Below, piece by piece: positions 24,928 through 35,092 of a stretch of 64,000 nucleotides of DNA. Source of the stretch: Bog-473 sp963721585 (GTDB taxonomy: Bacteria; Actinomycetota; Acidimicrobiia; Acidimicrobiales; RAAP-2); the NCBI GenBank assembly GCA_963721585.1, contig CAVRJN010000009.1, positions 62,001 through 126,000 of the forward strand, given 5' to 3'. Position numbers and translations under genes: made by a program. How positions within the stretch are numbered: position 1 is the stretch's first letter; each line of letters opens with the position of its first letter. A model generated the notes under the pieces. That model saw only the letters and a program-made list of their open reading frames with translations, was not told where the DNA came from and did no database searches.

Positions 24928-26183
24928 AGCTCGGGGATATCGTCAACCCCGAGGCGGAACGCTGGGGCAAGCCGCTCACCGGTGTGCGCATTCTCGCCCT
25001 CGAGCAGATGCAGGCGCTGCCCTACGCCACCCAACTGCTTGGGCGCCTCGGCGCCGAGGTGGTCAAGGTCGAGTCACCCGGCACCGGCGACCTGGGGCGA
25101 TCGTCCTCGCCCGCGCTGACCGACCCCGACGGGCGCGCCGTAGGTGCCACCTTCCTGCGCAACAACCTGTCGAAGCGCTCCATCGTCGTCGACCTCAAAC
25201 AGCCGGCCGGGCGCGACCTCGTGCTGCGGCTGGCGCCGCGCTTCGACGTCGTGGCGGAGAACTTTCGCGCCGGTGCCATTGAGCGCCTGGGTCTGGGCTA
25301 CGAAGACATCGCCGGCGTGCACCCCGGTGTCGTCTATCTCTCCATCTCGGGCTTCGGCCACGCGGTGCCGGCGGGCACCCCGGACTCGCCCTACGCCGGC
25401 TGGCCGGCGCTGGCCTCCATCGTCGAAGCGATGAGCGGCGCCTACGAGTTCAAGCGCCCGGAGGGCCAACCGCCGATCGGCTCGCCCATGGGAGGCCTCG
25501 GCGACATCGTGACCGCGCTCTTCGCCGTCATCGGCACCCAGGCCGCCCTGCGCCAGCGTGACCGCACCGGCCGGGGCCAGCGCGTCGACGTCGCCATGCT
25601 CGACGCCCTGGTCGCCGTGCTCGACGTCGTGCCGAACTTCTGGTCCATGGGCATGCCGATGGGGACGCCATGGCCGGGCATCCTCCATGGCTTCCGGGCC
25701 GCCGACGGCTGGTTCATGCTGCAGGTCTTGCGGCCCCACCAGTGGCCCGACCTGGCCCGCGCCATCGGGCGGCCGGAATGGGCCGACGACGCGCGCTTCG
25801 CCACGCCTCAGGGTTGGCTCGACCATCTGGACTCGGACATCCGGCCCGCCCTGGAGTCGTGGGCGAGCACCATGTCCAAGCGGGAGGCCTGCGACGCCCT
25901 GAATGCGGCCGGGCTCGTGGCGGGACCGGTGGCCAACGACGAGGAGGTGGTGGCCGACCCGCACCTGGCGGGGCGCCACATGCTCGTCGAGCACCCGCGT
26001 CCCGACGGCGTCGTCCAACCCGTGTTGATCCCCGGGCTCCCGGTGAAGTTCGCCGAGGTGGCCGAAGGCCCCGAGTCGCGGGTGCCCTGGCTCGGGGAGC
26101 ACACCGATGACGTCCTCGCCGACGAGCTGGGCCTCGGTGCGCCCGAGCTGGCCGACCTGCGGGAGGCCGGCGTCATCGCGTAA
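24924..26183 (+). CDS. CaiB/BaiF family III CoA transferase
   Basis: 419 residues, GTG overlapping the previous stop (GTGA). GVRILALEQMQALPYATQLLG, LGAEVVKVESPGTGD, LSKRSIVVDLKQPAGRD and FDVVAENFRAGAIERLGLGY are the family III hallmarks; the catalytic Asp should be in the region after GLGDIVTALFAVIGTQ. It moves CoA between carboxylic acids and acyl-CoA, probably to activate the acid used by this operon. Last gene; the 96-bp convergent gap that follows has only a few AGTGGC repeats. Confidence 0.93.
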   Translation: MKLGDIVNPEAERWGKPLTGVRILALEQMQALPYATQLLGRLGAEVVKVESPGTGDLGRSSSPALTDPDGRAVGATFLRNNLSKRSIVVDLKQPAGRDLVLRLAPRFDVVAENFRAGAIERLGLGYEDIAGVHPGVVYLSISGFGHAVPAGTPDSPYAGWPALASIVEAMSGAYEFKRPEGQPPIGSPMGGLGDIVTALFAVIGTQAALRQRDRTGRGQRVDVAMLDALVAVLDVVPNFWSMGMPMGTPWPGILHGFRAADGWFMLQVLRPHQWPDLARAIGRPEWADDARFATPQGWLDHLDSDIRPALESWASTMSKREACDALNAAGLVAGPVANDEEVVADPHLAGRHMLVEHPRPDGVVQPVLIPGLPVKFAEVAEGPESRVPWLGEHTDDVLADELGLGAPELADLREAGVIA

Positions 26184-26279
26184 GACCTGCGCGCTCCGCC
26201 CGCCGGCACCAGTGGCAGTGGCAGTGGCGGGGGCAGTGGCCGACCTCAGCCGCTCGGCTGCCACGAAGTGACGCTGTGC

Positions 26280-26963
26280 TCAGTAGCGCGGCAGGGCTAT
26301 GAATGCGACGAGGTAGGCGAAGAGCCCCGCGCCCACCAGCGTGCAGGCGTGGAACACCTCGTGGAAGCCGAAGACGCGCGGCCATGGGTCCGGCTTCTTG
26401 CGCGCGTAGACCACCGCCCCGACCGTGTAGGACAACCCTGCCGAGAGCATCAGCGCGAAGCCGGCCCAGCCGAGGCTGCGCACCAACTGCGGCGCCACGA
26501 TGATGGGGCACCAGCCCACGAGCACGTAAGGGATGGCGACCACCCACTGCGGAGCGTCGAGGAACGTCTGGCGCAGCGCGATGCCGGCCGCCGCGCCGGC
26601 CCACACCAAGGAGAGGATGAGCACCTCGGCCCACCCCCGCAACGCCAGCCCGGCTACCGCCGTGCACGTCCCGGCGATCCCTACGAAGATCGCGCTGTGG
26701 TCGGCGCGTCGCATGCGGCGCCACGCCGGGGCGGACCAGCGCAGCCGGTGAAAGGCCGCGCTGGTGCCGAACATCACAAGCATGCCGGCGACGTAAATAG
26801 CGAGTTCCGTCGACGCCGCGGCGTCGGGCCCGGCGGCGATCAGGAAGGGCCCGCCGATCAGCCAGGCGAAGAACGCGCCGACATGCAGCCAGCCCCGCAG
26901 CAGCGGGCGCTCGCCGCGGTTGTCGGCCGACCCGCCCTGCTCGCCCTGGGCGAGAACGGTCAC
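26280..26963 (-). CDS. Hemolysin III (PAQR/YqfA)-family membrane protein
   Basis: 227 residues from a GTG overlapping the serB stop (GTGA). Seven hydrophobic helices; conserved sites GTSAAFHRLRWSAPAWRRMRRADHSAIF and FGFHEVFHACTLVGAG supply the Ser/His/Asp set that binds zinc in PAQR proteins. Length and layout match bacterial hemolysin III proteins, whose role is probably lipid hydrolysis or membrane stress and not true hemolysis. The long upstream extension of this frame is a shadow of serB. Confidence 0.88.
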   Translation of the reverse strand: MTVLAQGEQGGSADNRGERPLLRGWLHVGAFFAWLIGGPFLIAAGPDAAASTELAIYVAGMLVMFGTSAAFHRLRWSAPAWRRMRRADHSAIFVGIAGTCTAVAGLALRGWAEVLILSLVWAGAAAGIALRQTFLDAPQWVVAIPYVLVGWCPIIVAPQLVRSLGWAGFALMLSAGLSYTVGAVVYARKKPDPWPRVFGFHEVFHACTLVGAGLFAYLVAFIALPRY

Positions 26964-28162
26964 ACCCCCCTCTCTTCCTCCAGCCTGTCTGCCTGCTCCA
27001 CCTCGCGTCGCGAGATTCCCAGCAGGAAGAGTATGGCGTCGAGGTAGGGCACGCTCAGTGCAGCGTCGGCCGCCTCGCGCACGACCGGTTTGGCGTTGAA
27101 GGCGATGCCGAGGCCGGCGGCTGCCAGCATGTCGATGTCGTTGGCGCCGTCGCCCACTGCGATGGTGCGCGCCACCGGCACGCCCGCCGCCGCCGCGAAC
27201 GTCACCAGCGCCGCCGCCTTCCCGGCCCGGTCGACGATGGCTCCGGCCAACTCCCCCGTGACGACTCCCCCGTCCACGACGAGCTCGTTGGCGGCCAGGT
27301 GGTCGATGCCGAGCTCGGTCACCAGCGGGCCGATCAGCTGGGTGAAGCCGCCGCTCACCACCGCCAGCTCGTAGCCGAGCCGTTTGAGGGTGCGCACCAG
27401 GGTCCGTGCGCCCGGGGTGAGCACAATGCCGTCGCGCACTGCTTCGAGGTCCCCTTGTTTGAGACCGGCCAGGAGTCGCACCCGTTGGCGCAGCGCTTCG
27501 CCGAAATCGACCTCTCCCGCCATGGCGGCCTCGGTGACCGCGGCCACCTCGGAGCCACACCCGCAACGTTCCGCCAGCAGGTCGATCATCTCCCCCTGCA
27601 ACAAGGTGGAGTCGGCGTCCAACACGATCAGGTGCTTGGCCCGGCGGTGCAGTCCGGCCGCCTGCACGGCGACATCGACCTGGCAACGCGCGGCCGCCTC
27701 AGCCAGCGCCCGTCGCAAAGCGCCGACGTCGGCGCCGGCCACCGAGAACTCGTAGCTGTGCACCGGGTACGCGGCCAGGCGCACGATCCGCACGATGTTG
27801 CCGCCGCAGCGTGCGATCGACCCCGTCACCGTCTCGAGCGTCGCCGCATCGATCTCCGGTGCCAGCAGCGTGACCAGATGGCCTTCGGCGACGTCGTCCA
27901 TCGCCGCTTCGACCAGAGGGTCGACCGTCACCTCCACGCCGGCGCCGGCCAAGCGGTCCTCCAGCAGGGCGTGCACGGGTCCTGCTTCCGCCCGCACCAT
28001 GTCGGCCTCCACGCACAGCAGCAGCCGGCCGTGCACCCGCACCTGTTCCACGTCGTCCACATGGATACCGCGCTCGGCAAGCGCGGCGAAGAGGTGCTCG
28101 GAGATACCCGGGCCGTCCTGCCCGCTCACCGTCACCAGGAACGGCGCGGGCGCCCCGGTCAT
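26960..28162 (-). CDS. serB: Phosphoserine phosphatase with N-terminal ACT domains
   Basis: 400 residues. The N-terminal part (about 8-165) has two ACT-like units (VTVSGQDGPGISEHLF; GGNIVRIVRLAAYPVHS) that bind amino acids. The HAD domain follows: LIVLDADSTLLQGEMID (nucleophile and acid Asp), AVVSGGFTQLIGPL (motif II Ser), a motif III Lys in DRAGKAAAL, and AVGDGANDIDMLAAAG (motif IV). It makes L-serine from phosphoserine, the last step of serine synthesis. Coupled by 4-base overlaps to the acyltransferase before and the hemolysin III gene after. Confidence 0.95.
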   Translation of the reverse strand: MTGAPAPFLVTVSGQDGPGISEHLFAALAERGIHVDDVEQVRVHGRLLLCVEADMVRAEAGPVHALLEDRLAGAGVEVTVDPLVEAAMDDVAEGHLVTLLAPEIDAATLETVTGSIARCGGNIVRIVRLAAYPVHSYEFSVAGADVGALRRALAEAAARCQVDVAVQAAGLHRRAKHLIVLDADSTLLQGEMIDLLAERCGCGSEVAAVTEAAMAGEVDFGEALRQRVRLLAGLKQGDLEAVRDGIVLTPGARTLVRTLKRLGYELAVVSGGFTQLIGPLVTELGIDHLAANELVVDGGVVTGELAGAIVDRAGKAAALVTFAAAAGVPVARTIAVGDGANDIDMLAAAGLGIAFNAKPVVREAADAALSVPYLDAILFLLGISRREVEQADRLEEERGV

Positions 28163-28848
28163 GGACGCGCGACGTCCTTCTCCGTGACCCAGCCCGAGCC
28201 CTCCACCCAGCGCTTGACCACGCGCGCCGGCACGCCGGCGACCACGCAGCGGTCCGGGACATCCCCGCGCACCACGGCACCGGCGGCCACCACGACGTGT
28301 TCACCGATCTGCGCCCCGGGAAGGACGATGGCGTTGGCACCCAGCCAGCTGCCGGAACCGATGCGCACCGGTGCCTCGGTCGGCCACTGGCGTCCGATTG
28401 GCTCGACAGGGTCCTCGTAGGAGTGGTTCTGGTCCGTGATGTAGACGTAGGGGCCCGTCTGGATGTCATCGCCGATCACGATCTCCCAGTGGCCGACGAT
28501 GTGCGAGCCGCGCCCGATCAGGGTGCGGCTCCCAATGGAGACGACCGGATCGGTCGGCATCTCCTGCCCGGGAGCCATCCCGGCTGAAATGGAGGCGCCG
28601 GGTCCGACGATCGTCTCTGCCCCGATGTGGATCAGGTGCTCGTTGTAGATGGCGCCCTGGGGGAAGAGCAGGCAGGCGCCCGCGCCCATCCGTCCGAACC
28701 GGCGCCCCCGGGGATCGTCGGGGCCGATCGCCCCCAGATCGGCGGCACCCTCCCAGGCCGCGTGGACCAGACGCGACAGCGGCCGCCGGAGCGGTGCGGG
28801 AAGGGAGCGGGCCCAGCTCACGCACGAATCGTAGGTGGTGTCGCCCAC
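28159..28848 (-). CDS. Left-handed beta-helix (hexapeptide) acyltransferase
   Basis: 229 residues. Several hexapeptide turns are visible: IGAETIVGPGASISAG, IGSRTLIGRGSHIVG, IGDDIQTGPYVYITD, IGSGSWLGANAIVLPG, IGEHVVVAAGAVVRGD, then the C-terminal VVAGVPARVVKRW typical of LacA/WbbJ-like O-acetyltransferases. Trimeric enzymes of this type acetylate sugars or other hydroxyl groups. First gene of the serB unit; divergent from the Tat-exported gene at 28904. Confidence 0.88.
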   Translation of the reverse strand: MGDTTYDSCVSWARSLPAPLRRPLSRLVHAAWEGAADLGAIGPDDPRGRRFGRMGAGACLLFPQGAIYNEHLIHIGAETIVGPGASISAGMAPGQEMPTDPVVSIGSRTLIGRGSHIVGHWEIVIGDDIQTGPYVYITDQNHSYEDPVEPIGRQWPTEAPVRIGSGSWLGANAIVLPGAQIGEHVVVAAGAVVRGDVPDRCVVAGVPARVVKRWVEGSGWVTEKDVARP

Positions 28849-28903
28849 CCCCTCGTCACCGGTCCGCCGGAGCCGCCGGAAGGTACGGGGCTAACCTCTG
28901 TGC

Positions 28904-30610
28904 GTGCAGCCCCTCCCACCGGACGGTGGCTCCGACCCCGTGCCACCACCGTCTCAGCGTCCCATCGACCGTCGCCAGTTCCTGCAACTGTCCGCGCTCG
29001 GTGCCGCCGGGTTCGCCGGGGCCACCCGCCTGGGCAAGAAGGACCCCAAGCAGAGCGTGCCGGCACGGGCCAGACGCCACGGCCCGACGCACGCCGCGGT
29101 CGTGGCCAAGAAGCTGCCCAGCGGCGTCATCGTGCCGACGGCACCCTGGCTGATCGCCGAGAACGCGAAACCGGGCACGCTGAATTGGATCTGCAACCAC
29201 AACCAGCCCGAGCACGCGCTCGAGGGCTTCGCCAGCCAGGTCAGCGCGGTGCCCGGCGACGACGTGGCGGTGTTCGTCAACACCACCGCCAACGCCGTCC
29301 AGGTGCAGGCCTACCGGATGGGCTTCTACCAGGGTCTCGGCGGGCGCCTCGTCATGCAGACGGACTTCCTCCCGGCCAGGGTCCAGGCCGCGCCGGTGGT
29401 CACTCCCGGCATCGGCACGGTCACCTGCCCGTGGTCGCCCACGCTCACCCTCAACATCACGACGGACTGGCCTCCCGGTTGTTACCTCCTGAAGCTCGTC
29501 GGTGACGGCGGCGAGGAGCAGTTCGTTCCCCTCACCGTCCGCGACGACGCCTCCATGGCCTCGTACGTGCTCCAGAACAGCGTCACCACCTGGCAGGCCT
29601 ACAACCTCTGGGGGAGCTACAGCCTCTACTACGGGCCCGACAGCAAAGGCCGGTCGCTCTTTGCCAACCGCGCCCGGGCCGTCTCCTTCGACCGTCCCTA
29701 CCCGCAGACCTGGGCCTCGGGCGCCGCTGACTTCGTGGGCAACGAATTGCCGCTGTTGTCCCACCTCGAGAGCCTCGGCCTGGACATGACCTACTGGACC
29801 GACGTCGACCTGCACGCCCGGCCGCAGCTCCTCACGAACCACAAGTGCCTCTTCAGCCTGGGCCACGACGAGTACTGGTCCCAGCCGATGCGCCAAGCAG
29901 CATCCACGGCCAGCGCCGGGGGAGTCAACCTCGCCTTTCTGGGGGCAAACGCCTGCTACCGCCAGATCCGGCTCCAATCGACCTCTGTCGGCCCCAATCG
30001 CCTGCAGGTCTGTTACAAGGACGCCGCTGAGGACCCGATCACAGGCCAGCAACCGGCACTCACCACAGTCAACTGGAACCAGGCACCGCTCAACGATCCC
30101 GAATCGACCCTCATCGGCTCCATGTACCAGTCGGTCGGGGCCAAGGCCGACATGGTGGTCACCGACGCGTCGTCGTGGTTCTACGACGGGTGCAACCTCA
30201 CCGACGGCCAGGCCTTCAGCACGGTCATCCTCGGCGAGTACGACCGCTACGTACCGTCCCTTCCGGGACCGAAGAACGCCGACGTGCTCGCCCACTCACC
30301 TGTCCCCGGCCAAGGCAACTGGTCCGACATCACCTACTACACAGCGCCGGGGGACGGCGGGGGTGTGCTGGCCAGCGGCTCGGCCAGTTTCGTGTCGCTG
30401 CTCGGGAATACCGGGGCGATCCCTCCGAACGTCATCGTCCCTGCCATTCCGGGGGTGACCGACGTGATCCGCCGCGCCATGGAAAACGTCTACGGCCGGT
30501 TCGGCCTGGGCCCGGCCACCTCCTACGGCAGTTCGAGCGGGAATTGGGCGGACGTCTACACCGGGGCCGCCGCCGGCGCGGGAAGCGCCGCCGGTACCCC
30601 CTCGGCCTGA
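28904..30610 (+). CDS. Tat-exported protein with N,N-dimethylformamidase beta-subunit-like domain
   Basis: 568 residues, GTG start. A twin-arginine signal (DRRQFLQLSALGAAGFAG) lies at about 24-42. A beta-sandwich (GFASQVSAVPGDDVAVFVNT, YRMGFYQGLGGRLV) is followed by the class I glutamine amidotransferase-like core seen in DmfA2: SVTTWQAYNLWGSYSLYYG, VSFDRPY, PLLSHLESLGLDMTYWTDVD, SLGHDEYWSQPMRQA, FLGANACYRQIRLQ. The known enzyme hydrolyses dimethylformamide, but exported actinobacterial relatives are uncharacterised and probably act on surface or secreted amides. Stands alone. Confidence 0.82.
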   Translation: MQPLPPDGGSDPVPPPSQRPIDRRQFLQLSALGAAGFAGATRLGKKDPKQSVPARARRHGPTHAAVVAKKLPSGVIVPTAPWLIAENAKPGTLNWICNHNQPEHALEGFASQVSAVPGDDVAVFVNTTANAVQVQAYRMGFYQGLGGRLVMQTDFLPARVQAAPVVTPGIGTVTCPWSPTLTLNITTDWPPGCYLLKLVGDGGEEQFVPLTVRDDASMASYVLQNSVTTWQAYNLWGSYSLYYGPDSKGRSLFANRARAVSFDRPYPQTWASGAADFVGNELPLLSHLESLGLDMTYWTDVDLHARPQLLTNHKCLFSLGHDEYWSQPMRQAASTASAGGVNLAFLGANACYRQIRLQSTSVGPNRLQVCYKDAAEDPITGQQPALTTVNWNQAPLNDPESTLIGSMYQSVGAKADMVVTDASSWFYDGCNLTDGQAFSTVILGEYDRYVPSLPGPKNADVLAHSPVPGQGNWSDITYYTAPGDGGGVLASGSASFVSLLGNTGAIPPNVIVPAIPGVTDVIRRAMENVYGRFGLGPATSYGSSSGNWADVYTGAAAGAGSAAGTPSA

Positions 30611-30701
30611 TCCTTCGCGCGTTCTGAGCCGGGTCACGCGCCCCGCCGTAGCGGGATGCCACCACTTTCGGACTCGGCCCCCGTACGATCGACGCTCAGC
30701 G

Positions 30702-31775
30702 ATGGCGAGATCCGGTACAGCACGTTCAAAGTTGCGGCATCCGCGCGCCTGGAGCGTGCTGGCTGCCGCTGGGCTGGCCGGAGTGCTCGTGAGCGCCTGC
30801 TCGTCCTCGCCCCCCGAGAAGGCCGCGGTGAAGGCGAAGCCGACGACCACGACGACGACGGCACCGCAACCCACCTGTCCTCTGACCGGGGAACCGGCGC
30901 CCAACGGGACCGTCCCGCAGCAGCCCGCCATGGCGGTGAAGATCGACAACTATCCCGCCGGCCGTCCGCAATCCGGCCTCGACAAGGCCGACATCGTCTT
31001 CGAGGAGCCGGTCGAAGGCGGCATCACCCGCTTCGCCGCCGTGTTCCAGTGCCAGACCTCGGCGTTGATCGGTCCCGTCCGGTCGGCCCGCAACATCGAT
31101 ATCGGCATTCTCGGGCAACTGGGCACTCCCCTGTTGGCGCACGTCGGTGGCATAAACCCCGTGCTCGCCAACATAGAGGCCTCGCCCATCGTGAACGTCG
31201 ACATCGGTGCCAGCCAGTCGCTCATGATCCACCCGCCCGGCCACGTGGCGCCGGACTCGGACTACACGTCGAGTGCCATCGTCTACGGCACGCACCCGAG
31301 CATGACCACCCCGCCCCAGCCGTTGTTCACCTACTCGCCGAATACCCCCCCGGGGGGCACGGCGATCTCGAGCGTGAACATCGACTTCTCGGGAACCTCG
31401 AACGTGACGTGGAAGTGGAACAAGGCCACCGACACCTTCCTGCGTTACTACAACGCGACGACACCGGACATGTTGGCCGACAACGTGCAGAACGCCGCGG
31501 CCAACGTCGTCGTGCAGTACGTGCAGGTCAGCTACGGGCCCTGGGCCGAGAACGAGCAGGGGGGCCTGGAGGTCCAGGCCGACCTGTACCCCAACGCCAG
31601 CGGAGCGGCCGTCGTCTACCGCAACGGCTACGCCATCCCGGGTACGTGGCACCGTTCCACCCTCGGCTCACCCACCCAGTTCGTCAACGATTTCGGCGTG
31701 GCCATCCCGATGCAGCCGGGCCAGACCTGGGTCGAGCTGGTGCCCAACACCATCATGGCGACGACGACGCCGTAG
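30702..31775 (+). CDS. DUF3048-family lipoprotein (YerB-like)
   Basis: 357 residues. Lipobox LVSAC after a hydrophobic stretch; a Thr-rich tether (TTTTTTAPQ); then the two-part DUF3048 domain: AMAVKIDNYPAGRPQSGLDK, ADIVFEEPVEGGITRF, GPVRSARNIDIGIL, and the C-terminal NVTWKWNKATDTFLRYYN and VQYVQVSYGP. These extracytoplasmic proteins are widespread in Gram-positives and of unknown function, with hints of sortase- or cell-wall-related roles. Convergent with the methyltransferase gene. Confidence 0.9.
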   Translation: MARSGTARSKLRHPRAWSVLAAAGLAGVLVSACSSSPPEKAAVKAKPTTTTTTAPQPTCPLTGEPAPNGTVPQQPAMAVKIDNYPAGRPQSGLDKADIVFEEPVEGGITRFAAVFQCQTSALIGPVRSARNIDIGILGQLGTPLLAHVGGINPVLANIEASPIVNVDIGASQSLMIHPPGHVAPDSDYTSSAIVYGTHPSMTTPPQPLFTYSPNTPPGGTAISSVNIDFSGTSNVTWKWNKATDTFLRYYNATTPDMLADNVQNAAANVVVQYVQVSYGPWAENEQGGLEVQADLYPNASGAAVVYRNGYAIPGTWHRSTLGSPTQFVNDFGVAIPMQPGQTWVELVPNTIMATTTP

Positions 31776-31784
31776 GGCGTCCTC

Positions 31785-32701
31785 TCACGCCCAGGGCTTC
31801 CTCGCCACCACCGCCAGCAACAGGCAGTCCTGCGCGGCGGCGAACACGCCCGGAAAGGCGCTGGCCTCCGCCTCGTCGAACACTCCGGCGGCCGCGCCGC
31901 GCCGCATCAGGTTGAGTCCCTTGCACTCGATCACTTCGAAGCCGGCTGCTTCCAGCTTGCCCACGAGCTCTGCCGCGCCGTACTCGATCTGGTGGTCATG
32001 GTTCATCAACTCGTCCGAGCGCAGCCGCCACAGCGGGCCGTTCGGCGTGTCGAGGCAGAACCAGCCGCCGGGGGCCAGGACCCGGAAGGCCTCCTGCGCA
32101 ACCGCGTCCCCTTCCTCTTCGCTGACGTGCTCAATCGACTGGCCGCTGTAGACGAGGTCGAACGACCCGTCGTCGTAGCGCCCGAGGTCGACCATGGAGT
32201 GGAAGGCGAACTCCACCGGTCCGAGTTCGGAGAGCACCGGCTCGCCCGTCGAGCCCCCTGGTAGAGGGCGTCACGCTCGTCGACCGGGAGATCGACCACC
32301 ACGAGGCGTTCGAACGGATACGGATAGCCCAGATGCACCAGCGCACCGTCGGGCAGGCCCTGGTGCGTCCCGCCGAGGTCCAGGATGCGCGCCGCCGGCG
32401 GCAGTCCCGCCACGAACTCGCTGCGGCTGACGTGCATGGAGAGCAGCACGTTGCCGATGGGCACACGGCGGCGGAACTCCTCGGAGTGGGCCAGCGCCTC
32501 GGCGACGCCGTGGCGGGACAGCTCACCGTTCATGAGCTTCTGGACGTAGTCGGCCTCACCCCCGGGGTCAGGCTCGCGGTCGAGGACGACGTTGAAGGCG
32601 AGCCGGACCGACTGCTTGGGCGGCAGGTAGCGGAACGGGACGGTGGGGACGAAGCGATCGAGGATCCGATAGGTCCGTTGTTTCCATTCGCGGGCCGGCA
32701 T
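31785..32701 (-). pseudogene. DUF4214-methyltransferase protein, split by one frameshift
   Basis: ATG at 32701. N-terminal part: a DUF4214-like domain (NVVLDREPDPGGEADYVQKL, GVAEALAHSEEFRRR). It then enters a class I SAM methyltransferase fold (ARILDLGG, FERLVVVDLPVDERDALYQG). At a C5 run (32254-32258) the frame breaks; adding one base gives the smooth join YQGGSTGEPVLSELGPVEF, then FDLVYSGQSIEHVSEEEG, RVLAPGGWFCLDTPNGP and the end at 31785. DUF4214-methyltransferases usually occur with glycan assembly. Either a slippage mutation or a homopolymer error; both halves are otherwise well conserved. Confidence 0.8.
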
Positions 32702-32728
32702 CGCACCATTGTGGTCCGGACGCGAAGC

Positions 32729-32772
32729 GCTCCGGGCCGGTGCCCCTGGGGAGGAGGGGGCGGGCCCGGAGC
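32729..32772 (-). terminator. Possible recA terminator hairpin
   Basis: GCTCCGGGCC (32729-32738) and GGCCCGGAGC (32763-32772) form a perfect 10-bp stem around a 24-nt loop, 28 nt past the recA stop. No U-tract follows, as is common for actinobacterial terminators. Weak call. Confidence 0.35.
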
Positions 32773-32800
32773 CTTCGACGCCGTGAGAGGCGGGGTACGG

Positions 32801-33859
<1,059 letters not shown>

Positions 33860-34026
33860 CCCTCTCTCCTCTGTGAGTGTGCTGCTGCGACGTGTGGTGC
33901 GACTGTGTGCTCGTCTGGTGTGACTGCGTGTGTGCGACGACCTACCGTCGGCGCCCCCATCAGCGCCGTTGTGCCGACCCTACGGTGGGGGTGTGACGCC
34001 CCGCCGACCCGACTGTTTCGAGCATA

Positions 34027-34042
34027 ACGAACACGTGTTCGT
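34027..34042. promoter_or_regulatory. LexA (SOS) box upstream of recA
   Basis: ACGAACACGTGTTCGT is a perfect 16-bp palindrome containing GAAC-N4-GTTC, the actinobacterial LexA consensus. On the minus strand TATGCT (34021-34026) could serve as -10 directly after it, so LexA would block the recA promoter. The 340-bp recA leader region (33860-34201) otherwise holds only a TG-rich stretch, about 33880-33945. Confidence 0.85.
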
Positions 34043-34201
34043 AAGACGGGGATCCTTGACCCGGCCGGACGGGACGGCCGGAGAACGGTCGGGCGCCCGT
34101 CGCCCGGACGCCTTTCGATCTGCCGATTGGCGACCAGAAGGGGTGCCGCGTCCATGCGAAGCTGACGGCTCCCCGGGCCGGAGTGGGAGAGGAGGGGGCG
34201 C

Positions 34202-34975
34202 GTGGAAGCAAGAAGGCTGGTGGTCGGCGTGCTTTCGGCCACTGCTCTGGCCACTGCTCTGGCCACTGCTCTGGTCGCTGCTCTGGTCGCTGCCCCGGTC
34301 CTGGTCGTGAATCTCCAGGCCGCTCCAGCCGCCGCCGCGGCCAGCGCAAACGCAAACGCCTCGAGCCTCTACCAGGACGCCCTCGCCACCACCCGTTCCT
34401 GGTCGGTCCACTACGCCTCGGCTTCGACCGAATCCAAGGAGACCCTGGAGGAAAGTGGAAACGCCGGACCGGCTTCGGCCAGCCAGACCGTCCTCTTGGG
34501 GAAGGGCTCCATCTCCATTCTGGTGATCGGCGACATCTCCTATCTCAAGGGGAACGTCAACGGTCTCGAGGACCTGGCCGGGCTCAGCCCCTCCCAAGCG
34601 GCCGAGGCCGCGGGACAGTGGATCGAGTTCTCGACCGACAACACGGCCTTCGCCCCGGTTGTCGAGGGGGTCCGCTCCACCGACCTGGCCAAGGAACTGG
34701 CGCTGAAAGCCCCGCTCTCCCTCGGCCGCGCCAGCAGGCTCAACGGCGAGGCGGTCGACGCCATCGACGGCACCCAGGCGATCGGCAAGAAGTCCGAGCA
34801 TGTCGTCCTCTACGTCCGGGCCGATGGAACCCACGTTCCCGTGGAAGAGGACTCGGTGAACACAAAGGGCCAGCACACCGCCGCCGAGCACATCGTCTAT
34901 TCCAGATGGGGGGAGCAAGTGCGGCCCGAAGCGCCGAAGGCCACGATTTCCATCGGCTCGATAAACGCTGTCTAA
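34202..34975 (+). CDS. Secreted protein, paralogue of the next gene (LppX/LprG-like fold possible)
   Basis: 257 residues, GTG start after GGAGGGGG. The signal peptide is built from a repeated TALA motif. The mature part has YQDALATTRSWSVHYAS, VLLGKGSISILVIGDISYLK, LEDLAGLSPSQAAEAAGQWI, LAKELALKAPLSLGRA and VVLYVRADGTHVPVEE. It aligns along its length with the protein at 35093. Half-barrel lipoproteins of the LolA/LppX/LprG type share this length and strand-helix order, so lipid binding is conceivable; there is no lipobox Cys. Function unknown. Confidence 0.7.
   Translation: MEARRLVVGVLSATALATALATALVAALVAAPVLVVNLQAAPAAAAASANANASSLYQDALATTRSWSVHYASASTESKETLEESGNAGPASASQTVLLGKGSISILVIGDISYLKGNVNGLEDLAGLSPSQAAEAAGQWIEFSTDNTAFAPVVEGVRSTDLAKELALKAPLSLGRASRLNGEAVDAIDGTQAIGKKSEHVVLYVRADGTHVPVEEDSVNTKGQHTAAEHIVYSRWGEQVRPEAPKATISIGSINAV
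34237..34296. repeat. 12-bp tandem repeat inside a signal peptide
   Basis: Five units of 12 bp: three exact copies of GGCCACTGCTCT and two diverged copies (GGTCGCTGCTCT, GGTCGCTGCCCC). They encode the ATALATALATALVAALVAAP part of the export signal. Copy-number change would lengthen or shorten the hydrophobic core by four residues at a time without shifting frame. Confidence 0.9.
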
Positions 34976-35092
34976 GAAAGAGGCCCAGCGAACGAGACCC
35001 GTGTCGGGGACGTGGGAAGATATCGGCAGTCATCCCTGGCCAAGTCGGCGCTCGCCGCGCCACCGTGCCGGGCCTCCAGGAGAGTGAAGGTC

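Noticed and set aside
26205..26245. AGTGGC mini-repeats in the convergent gap after the CoA transferase
   Set aside because: Only three or four short imperfect copies; no structure or function can be argued.
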